A stretch of DNA of 17,670 nucleotides, taken from assembly GCA_023447335.1 (NCBI GenBank), contig JAEXOD010000044.1, forward strand, positions 1 to 17,670, read 5' to 3'. Made by a program: the position numbers and the translations under genes. Source of the DNA: Bacteroidota bacterium (GTDB taxonomy: Bacteria; Bacteroidota; Ignavibacteria; Ignavibacteriales; Melioribacteraceae). This document shows positions 8,501 through 13,383 of this stretch, in pieces (the stretch's first letter is position 1; the number at the start of each line of letters is the position of its first letter). A model generated the notes under the pieces. It worked only from the letters and a program-made list of their open reading frames with translations, ran no database searches and was not told where the DNA came from.

Positions 8501-8755
8501 TGCGGCAGCATCACTAATTAAATTATAAGATATTGTTAAACTTAATAGCCGGTTTACTAAAGTTGATAGTGTTTCCATAAATATTTTGGAACATACACTA
8601 TTACTACTCTCCTTCACAATTTGTTTACGCCAATAAAGAGATTTTCTATTAGTAGGTACTACTATTAATAATTTATTAAACTTTCCGGACCTTATCGTGT
8701 CATCAATTAGTTTCTCTAAATCGATTCCCGATGTCTTTACCTTTGTAAGTATCAT
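5582..8755 (-). CDS. addB: AddB/RexB-type helicase-nuclease subunit (PD-(D/E)XK nuclease family)
   Basis: Probable subunit of an AddAB double-strand-break resection complex, which feeds RecA-dependent repair. The protein has 1057 residues, slightly shorter than Bacillus AddB. The N-terminal two-thirds resembles an SF1 helicase fold, with VVPTNRKSLYWRKQI near 32-46 and a motif V-like region NEIRGIRFDYLFIGG at 561-575. I see no Walker A GxxGxGKT at the N-terminus, so this helicase part is probably inactive in ATP hydrolysis. The C-terminal RecB-like nuclease has H793, GKIDRID at 912-918 (D915) and IIDYKTGK at 928-935 (D930, K932). An iron-sulfur staple is indicated by C761 plus C1041-x2-C1044-x5-C1050, the spacing known in AddB. 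The ATG start has AGGG about 6 nt upstream. No addA partner is in the window. The closest alternative is a generic PD-(D/E)XK protein, but the cysteine pattern favours AddB. Confidence 0.85.
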   Translation of the reverse strand: MILTKVKTSGIDLEKLIDDTIRSGKFNKLLIVVPTNRKSLYWRKQIVKESSNSVCSKIFMETLSTLVNRLLSLTISYNLISDAAASVLIKQSFTEEALEYFNVYSNKIPTGTLDRIKNLISKFKENGITVDKILNEAKTELTGSNVKKAIDIAKIFGNYKKKCRERKFFEIGDVYEEFLLLGEEKLNENFFSLFPEIENIIFYGFDEFTPIEIEIINSIANLCNTYIDFDYYEKNSAIFYHLEAPKKHFEVKGFNQIDDLSTNPYWEFKNLCRKHLFTRNLNKPIDKYANNIKKIKADNRYKEIEFIAKEIKGLLVSTNTTPNRICVAFNLIQPYSSIIRSVFSKYKIPLNLTDRYKLDNAPIVILLVNLLSIIENDYYYKDVFNVLDNKIIKNYLGDTNSLIKAAGELKITIGKNAWRKTIQEKLDLYEDDLDIDYYDELNKSIYKDALEKFAKLENLLEPFEKLISIDSFLTEINTLILKLNIHDYLLSENHQINKKNVAAVSKFLEVISEIFVLLKSEFENNKLNLKFYIDNIKTACKWARYNTIGISECGVLATTINEIRGIRFDYLFIGGMVDGTFPTKYQPEIFDKNKFNQKDKTHQTEERYHFYQTLGCWLKGLYLTYPSTEKESELEESIFFSELEKVFIVSEVSESNKYYENKIYCDDELLTFYGSLLRIGENVECEKLQNTFNKLIPHKKINDANNIHDSRIRNFLSANEYNGYILENIQNLELKEKVEEYLSKILERQFSVAQLDEYAKCHFKYFAKRVLKLEPYKEPSEELEVYEKGNLVHDILFEFHTKLREKHLSLNGCDDETFDKISRILYNIANSKIENSVINLPISFFEKEKLIGDDENKEHSILWRYLLNERNRKTSSYPSYFEVKFGKLKSKEKDLILSTDNPINIGGLKLQGKIDRIDLDEESKVFTIIDYKTGKAEIKAEDIKNGFSNQLPVYIIAASKLLQEKINPELKSHNFVFYRLVYSQKDFGLNVFPKAKEIEEAKALNENTMKESEINIKNLVVEITEGKFNLISKPEFYNKVCSYCEFKPICRINELKN

Positions 8756-8832
8756 TTTGCCCTATTTATTATTAAAAATAATATTATTTACTTATTTTAA
8801 ATATACAAATTAAATAGTTTTAATAAAAGAAT
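8756..8832. promoter_or_regulatory. AT-rich divergent intergenic region with a 14-bp palindrome
   Basis: This 77-nt gap separates the divergent addB and iscX-like genes and must hold both promoters unless one lies inside a gene. It is almost entirely A/T. It contains the perfect 14-bp palindrome AAATAATATTATTT at 8776-8789, a possible operator, though such a sequence is not rare by chance at this composition. Near-matches to the TAnnTTTG box exist on both strands (TAGTTTTA for the plus gene, TTAATTTG for addB), but neither has a TTG at suitable spacing. I therefore do not assign exact promoters. Confidence 0.3.
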
Positions 8833-9201
8833 ATGGAAAATATCGATCAATTAATTTCTCGGATTTACAACACAAAAAGTCCGGATTTCATTACTTCAGA
8901 TACAGAGGCAATTGAACAATTATTCCTTTTATATAAAATACCGGAAGATGTATTTGAATTAGAATTATTGTTCACAAAATTATCTGTTATTACAGAAATA
9001 AAATGGAATAATTATGTTATTATTGCAAGAGCTTTAAACTGTATTTATCCAAATGTAGATTTGATCTCAATAACAGATGAAGAAATTCGAAAAAAAGTAA
9101 TAAGTTTACCTAATTTTAAAGATACTGATTACCCAATTGATAACGACTACTACACTGCAATTTTTACTACTTGGAATATCTTCAGAAACGGATTATTTTA
9201 A
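8833..9201 (+). CDS. IscX-like iron-sulfur assembly protein with N-terminal extension
   Basis: The C-terminal half (about 56-115) resembles IscX, the small frataxin-like modulator of the IscS cysteine desulfurase. It has KWNN at 57-60, IARALNCIYP at 64-73, then ITDEEI, SLPNFKD at 91-97 and a conserved Trp in FTTW at 111-114. This order parallels the family pattern of W, IA-x-ALY-x-x-YP, a D/E-rich stretch, L-x-x-F-x-D-D and A-I-x-x-x-W. IscX is normally about 66 residues, whereas this protein has 122. The extra first 55 residues are in frame from ATG at 8833, and no internal ATG would give a standard IscX. The extension itself reads like a weak copy of the same module (ISRIYN, P, ITSDTEAIEQL, IPED). 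It is less acidic at the C-terminus than E. coli IscX. No isc or suf genes are nearby. Its 3' end overlaps the convergent cotH-like gene by 9 nt. Family call is moderate. Confidence 0.6.
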   Translation: MENIDQLISRIYNTKSPDFITSDTEAIEQLFLLYKIPEDVFELELLFTKLSVITEIKWNNYVIIARALNCIYPNVDLISITDEEIRKKVISLPNFKDTDYPIDNDYYTAIFTTWNIFRNGLF

Positions 9202-10878
9202 TAACAACATCTTTTTTGTTTCTTTAATCGAATTTGCTCCGTTGGAAATGTTTAATCTATAAAAATATATTCCGGAAGAAAATCCTGACATATCTACTAT
9301 ATAGCTATGTAGCCCAATATTTTCATTTCCTTCGTAAACGGTTTTAATTTTTTCTCCAAGTTGATTATAAATCTCAAGACTGATATAACAATTACTAGAA
9401 AGAGAAAAACTTATTGTGGTTGAAGGATTAAAGGGATTTGGATAGTTTTGCTTCAAACTAAAACTATTTGGAATAATATTTTCGTCAACACTAACAACTT
9501 CACCGGGAAGATTATTTTCTATCCAAGTTAACCTATCTCTTATCCAGGATTTCAGGTAAAAAATCTCATCGGTATATGATTGACCGATATAAGCGTTGGG
9601 CCAAACATACATCCCTAAAATCGGCCATCTTTGAAAATTTCGCTGCTGAGACTCGTTTAAATAAACTACCAAAGAATCAATATTTTTGTTAAACCATTCA
9701 AATTTAATTCCTTTTGATTTAATATATTCCCATCTGGTTTTAACCTGGTTCTTAAAATATGTATCATCCATTATCTTTTTCCACCAAAAAGGAGCAACAG
9801 CCCCGTCACTATTTAAAAAGTATGGATTTGTGGTCAAATAGTCTAACATCCATCCGGATAAAATTGCCCCCTCATAGTAATCTGCATTGCCGAAAGCTAA
9901 ATTATAATCCCATATAGGACCCATAACTAATTTACTTGACACGCTATTTCTATCTTTATATAAAAATGTACTTAATCTATATCCGTCAACATTCTTTGAC
10001 ATTTCGTTAATTAAAAACATATCAACAAAAGAAGAAACATCAACAAATTTAGAGTATCCTGAATCCGGATTATTAAAATTGTTTGAATACATTTTTGATT
10101 CAAAATTGAATATATAATCTTGTATATAAGCTTTTTGCTGTGATACTATATCTTCAGGTTTCGGAATATGATATTGATATGAAATTCTTTGCCAAGCATT
10201 TTGATAAGGCAAAAAATTGGAGACCCAACCATCATTCCCTTCACCAGTCCACTTATCAATCTTAATTATATAACCACCGGTTACAGCATCTCCAGAAATA
10301 TCGGTAGGTTCTAACTTTTTTATATTTACTCTATTTTTGTCTCTTTTGATTTTTTCAAATAATATATAAACACCTTTATAATCGTTATTTATAACAAGCT
10401 CAAAGTATTTGCATCTTGTTGCATATTTTCCCATCGTTCTAGCTAAAGAATAAGCCAAAAAATTTCGCATCATACTTTTATCTGTGTAAGGTGCATTAAA
10501 AATCCAATCACTTTCAGCAGGAAATCCAAGTAAAGAAACATCCAAATCGTTTCCTCCTGAATCTCTGGTTTCAACGCTATATTGCTTTTTGGGAAACATT
10601 TGAGTACTGCTTCCTCTAATTTCAATCCCAATTTTTCCGTTATAATGATTAAAAGGATCAGTTAAATTATTTCTTACGCCTTCACCGTTATAAATTACTC
10701 CTAAATCAGCCGTTATTTTCTGTTCATCAATAATTGTCTGACCATTAGTATTAATAACAAATATGGGTAAATTAGAAGATGTAAATTGAACCATCTTTAA
10801 ATTATCTACGTAAATCGGTGCTGATACCTGAGCATAACAATTTACTGCTATCAAAAACAATATTAGAATCTTTTTCAT
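9193..10878 (-). CDS. CotH-family protein (putative secreted kinase) with T9SS sorting domain
   Basis: Exported protein of the CotH family, atypical kinases first known from Bacillus spore coats. The preferred start is ATG at 10878, giving 561 residues with signal peptide MKKILILFLIAVNCYAQ. A TTG eight codons upstream would only add charged residues before it. From the ATG, the CotH core shows GIEIRGSSTQMFPKKQYSVE (84-103), DWIFNAPYTDKSMMRN (124-139), FELVINNDYKGVYILFEKIK (159-178) and GGYIIKIDK. The catalytic-type segment GPIWDYNLAFGN lies at 320-331, with an Asp in the position expected to bind metal/ATP. The C-terminal 85 residues form a T9SS sorting domain with QNYPNPFNPSTTI, ending KKMLLLK. 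It follows the anchor-J gene after a terminator and probably has its own promoter. Substrate is unknown. The family name does not imply sporulation, since CotH homologues are common in non-spore-formers. Confidence 0.87.
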   Translation of the reverse strand: MKKILILFLIAVNCYAQVSAPIYVDNLKMVQFTSSNLPIFVINTNGQTIIDEQKITADLGVIYNGEGVRNNLTDPFNHYNGKIGIEIRGSSTQMFPKKQYSVETRDSGGNDLDVSLLGFPAESDWIFNAPYTDKSMMRNFLAYSLARTMGKYATRCKYFELVINNDYKGVYILFEKIKRDKNRVNIKKLEPTDISGDAVTGGYIIKIDKWTGEGNDGWVSNFLPYQNAWQRISYQYHIPKPEDIVSQQKAYIQDYIFNFESKMYSNNFNNPDSGYSKFVDVSSFVDMFLINEMSKNVDGYRLSTFLYKDRNSVSSKLVMGPIWDYNLAFGNADYYEGAILSGWMLDYLTTNPYFLNSDGAVAPFWWKKIMDDTYFKNQVKTRWEYIKSKGIKFEWFNKNIDSLVVYLNESQQRNFQRWPILGMYVWPNAYIGQSYTDEIFYLKSWIRDRLTWIENNLPGEVVSVDENIIPNSFSLKQNYPNPFNPSTTISFSLSSNCYISLEIYNQLGEKIKTVYEGNENIGLHSYIVDMSGFSSGIYFYRLNISNGANSIKETKKMLLLK

Positions 10879-10899
10879 AATTTTCTTTATTAATTTATA

Positions 10900-10931
10900 C
10901 AAATTTATCCAAAATAAAGGAATTATCCCAA
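10900..10931 (-). promoter_or_regulatory. Candidate Bacteroidetes-type promoter of the cotH-like gene
   Basis: On the minus strand, TTG (10931-10929) is followed after 21 nt by TAAATTTG (10907-10900), fitting the -33/-7 consensus of Bacteroidetes. Transcription would begin near 10894, about 16 nt before the ATG at 10878, which has only an A-rich AAAGAAA in place of a Shine-Dalgarno. The -33 TTG lies within one arm of the dyad at 10924-10936, so a protein bound to that arm would meet the promoter. Confidence 0.5.
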
Positions 10932-10990
10932 CAATAAATTATTGCTTGCCCCCGATTATTTGGCAAATTATAAAATCTATTGTCGGGATA
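10924..10990. repeat. Nested inverted repeat upstream of the cotH-like gene
   Basis: The arms TATCCCAACAATA (10924-10936) and TATTGTCGGGATA (10978-10990) are complementary over 13 bp except for one position, which would be a G-U pair in a minus-strand RNA. A smaller dyad, TTGCC (10946-10950) with GGCAA (10962-10966), is nested inside. The outer right arm abuts the upstream terminator and the left arm overlaps the candidate -33 element. It could be an operator, a structured RNA or the relic of a small mobile repeat. Function is not known. Confidence 0.5.
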
Positions 10991-11022
10991 TAAACCCTGC
11001 AAGAAATGCAATTCTTGCAGGG
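10988..11022 (-). terminator. Intrinsic terminator after the anchor-J gene
   Basis: On the minus strand a perfect 11-bp stem CCCTGCAAGAA / TTCTTGCAGGG (11022-11012 with 11005-10995) encloses a 6-nt loop and is followed by TTTATAT. It begins 17 nt past the stop of the anchor-J protein gene. The U-tract is interrupted, so termination may be incomplete. Position and stem strength nevertheless make this a good terminator call. Confidence 0.75.
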
Positions 11023-11039
11023 AAATAATTTTATCGTAC

Positions 11040-13253
11040 TTACTTCAAAAGCATCATTTTCTTAACTTGTATAAAGTTATCAGCTTTAAGTTGATAATAA
11101 TATACGCCTGAAGAAAGTTTACTTGCATCAAAAACATTTTTATAGTTACCAGCTTCTCGATATCCGTATTCAATGCTTTCAATCAAATTACCCAATACAT
11201 CATAAACAGATAATTCGACAATACAATTTTTCGGAATTGAGTACTCAATAACCGTATTGGGGTTAAACGGATTAGGATAATTCTGTTTTAAAACAAAACT
11301 ATTAGGTAATTGATTATTATTAACAGCAATAATTTGCGAATAATCAAAAGAGCCGTCATAATCAATTTGTTTTAATTGATAATAATATGTAGATAATTTA
11401 GAAATATTATTATCCACGAATTCATAAGTACTAAACTCTGTTGTCGTTCCTTTTCCTTTTATAGTACCCAATAGAATCCACTCATCGGAATCTGCATATT
11501 TTTTATACAATTCAAATCTATCATTATTTGTTTCGGTAGCGGTTGACCATGATAAATAAATCTTATTATCCGTTTTATTTGCTTCAAAAGAAGTTAATTC
11601 CACAGGAATTCCACCACCTCCGTCATAAAATATTCCGTCAACTTCAGCTCCGCCTTGAAATGGTCCTATTGTTGTAATTGCCCCCGTTAAATGGTCAATC
11701 AACATGAATATTCCGGAAGTAATATAACCTGCATAATATAACTTATTATTTTCATTATTAAATTCAATCGATTGGGCATAATTCGCGTCAAAACCCAAAG
11801 ATGAAATTTGAGAAAAGGAGTTAGTTGCAACGTTGTATTTTCCAAAAACATCATTAATTATTTCAACACCGTATATGTTACCGTCTCCGTTACATGCTAT
11901 ACCGATAACCAATAGATTACTTAAGGTTGTTAAAACTGTTGCTTGATAGGTAAGCGGATCAATTTCACATATATTTGTTGCAGCATCTGAAGCACAAACT
12001 CCATATAGTTTTTGCGCTATCGGATCATAAGTCAAACCGGTCCAATTTCCAATTGGTGGAGTAATTACAGCTAAAGGAGTTAATTCTCCGGTTCCCATAT
12101 TCCATTTCATAAACTGGTTGGTTCCATAATAAATTCCGTAATTTCCGTTTGGAGTATGGGCACTACCCGCTAAAAAGTTTTCGGAAAAAGGAAACATCGT
12201 TATCAAATTACCAGGGTTTCCCGCATCAAAATAAATTGTGCCTACTTGAACACCCCCGTATGCATTAAAACCGTAAATGGTTTCCATTGTTTGGCAAACT
12301 ACTGTCTTTCCTAAAGTATTATTTGAAGGATTTTCATCTTGATTCCCGGTAAGTACAGTATGTGCTTCAACTAAATAAGTGCCAACTTCAAAATTTATCG
12401 GATCAAATGCTACTGTTTGAACGTTTCCGGAAACTGCATTAGTAACAGTCTTTGTGGAAGAATAATTGCTTCCTATTGATAATGTAACATCATATGTTGC
12501 ATTATTTAGTCCAAAGTTTTTAACCGTAACGCTTGGTACATAATTACCCGGAGGTACAAAATTTGGAATATCAACAGATACAACCCCAACATCATAACTA
12601 GGAGGAGTTCCAATTTTTATATCATCCAAAAAACAGCCGTTTCCGTCAGCATCTGCATGTTTGAAAGCGATATAAACATTTTGGCCGACATATGCAGTCA
12701 GATCATAATTAAATTGAGTAAAAGTTCCGGCAGTTAAGTTATTAATATCAATTTCAAAAATCTGATTTGCTAACGTAAAACTCGGAATAGTGTTATCGGT
12801 AGTAGAAACATAAACATACAAAAAATCAGGCGGATAATTGGATGAAAACTGACGAGATACATAAAAAGAGATATTGGCACCGGCTTGAATATTAATTTGC
12901 GGAGTAATTAACCAATCTTCTCCTTCGGGATAATCATAATCGATATAAGCAGATGCAATACCGCTATTAAAATCATCTGTAGACCTTTCCCAAACTTCAT
13001 CACCTTTAACGCTCGCTGTTGTCCATCCTGAGGGTGGAAAATCTAACCCTTCAAATCCTTCTTCAAGATAACCAAGTTTTTGATCATAAAAACTGCCCAT
13101 TAAAGAAGGGTTCTTTTCACTTAAATCATTAATTACATTTGGTGATAACCCTATTGAGTGCATTTTTTCTTTCTTATGGTTTTGCCCTAAAATTATGCAA
13201 CTTGCTAAAAGCAGAAATACAAATACCTTAGAAATGTATCCATTTCTTATCAT
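11040..13253 (-). CDS. Secreted choice-of-anchor-J / CARDB / beta-propeller protein with T9SS sorting domain
   Basis: Large surface or secreted protein of unknown specific function. The start is ATG at 13253, 6 nt after a perfect AGGAGGT, giving 737 residues. The frame is open 41 codons further upstream, but that stretch lacks support. Residues 1-24 form a signal peptide. It contains LASC at 16-19, which resembles a lipobox, but the C-terminus argues for T9SS export. An adhesin-like jelly roll follows (about 62-215: EEGFEGLDFPPSGWT, EDWLITPQINI, FLDDIKIG). Then come a CARDB-type Ig domain (about 220-320, YDVGVVSVDIPNFVPPGNYV), a repeated-strand region likely to be a beta-propeller (about 325-545: LTYDPIAQKLYGV, IACNGDGNIYGVE, IEFNNENNKLYYAG) and an FnIII-like segment (about 550-645). 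The sorting domain from about 650 has QNYPNPFNPNTVI and ends KKMMLLK. It sits between the GH16 and CotH genes and may help in surface adhesion or glycan handling (inference). Confidence 0.85.
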   Translation of the reverse strand: MIRNGYISKVFVFLLLASCIILGQNHKKEKMHSIGLSPNVINDLSEKNPSLMGSFYDQKLGYLEEGFEGLDFPPSGWTTASVKGDEVWERSTDDFNSGIASAYIDYDYPEGEDWLITPQINIQAGANISFYVSRQFSSNYPPDFLYVYVSTTDNTIPSFTLANQIFEIDINNLTAGTFTQFNYDLTAYVGQNVYIAFKHADADGNGCFLDDIKIGTPPSYDVGVVSVDIPNFVPPGNYVPSVTVKNFGLNNATYDVTLSIGSNYSSTKTVTNAVSGNVQTVAFDPINFEVGTYLVEAHTVLTGNQDENPSNNTLGKTVVCQTMETIYGFNAYGGVQVGTIYFDAGNPGNLITMFPFSENFLAGSAHTPNGNYGIYYGTNQFMKWNMGTGELTPLAVITPPIGNWTGLTYDPIAQKLYGVCASDAATNICEIDPLTYQATVLTTLSNLLVIGIACNGDGNIYGVEIINDVFGKYNVATNSFSQISSLGFDANYAQSIEFNNENNKLYYAGYITSGIFMLIDHLTGAITTIGPFQGGAEVDGIFYDGGGGIPVELTSFEANKTDNKIYLSWSTATETNNDRFELYKKYADSDEWILLGTIKGKGTTTEFSTYEFVDNNISKLSTYYYQLKQIDYDGSFDYSQIIAVNNNQLPNSFVLKQNYPNPFNPNTVIEYSIPKNCIVELSVYDVLGNLIESIEYGYREAGNYKNVFDASKLSSGVYYYQLKADNFIQVKKMMLLK

Positions 13254-13259
13254 AAAGAT

Positions 13260-13266
13260 ACCTCCT
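13260..13266 (-). promoter_or_regulatory. Perfect Shine-Dalgarno that fixes the start of the anchor-J gene
   Basis: The minus-strand sequence is AGGAGGT, then 6 nt, then ATG at 13253. It is the strongest ribosome binding site in the window. It supports the ATG directly before the signal peptide over the 41-codon in-frame upstream extension. Confidence 0.85.
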
Positions 13267-13383
13267 GTTTTGTTATAAAATAGCTGTATTATATATTTAT
13301 ATACAACTGATTTAACATTTTTAAAACAGAACTTACAAGTTATCGATATATTACTACTTTTTTTATTAGAATGCAAGTTATTA

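Noticed and set aside
5582..9201. addB plus iscX-like gene as a defence system
   Set aside because: AddB is a general repair component with no defence partner nearby, and the two genes diverge; I see no phage-defence signature.
9193..10878. CotH as evidence for sporulation
   Set aside because: CotH homologues are common in non-sporulating bacteria, and this one carries a T9SS sorting domain; nothing else here suggests spores.
10879..10902. TTG start eight codons upstream for the CotH-like protein
   Set aside because: It would start inside the candidate -7 box and predicted transcription start region; ATG at 10878 directly opens the signal peptide.
13275..13306. TTG-N21-TATTTTAT as promoter of the anchor-J gene
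   Set aside because: The -7 box matches only 6 of 8 positions in a very AT-rich spacer, and the predicted start would almost coincide with the Shine-Dalgarno.
13320..13345. AACTTACAAGTT as a terminator after the GH16 gene
   Set aside because: The stem has only 5 bp with a 2-nt gap and no following U-tract on the minus strand, too weak to support.
13254..13376. In-frame upstream extension of the anchor-J protein by 41 codons
   Set aside because: The perfect AGGAGGT and signal peptide place the start at 13253; the extra residues would block signal peptide function.
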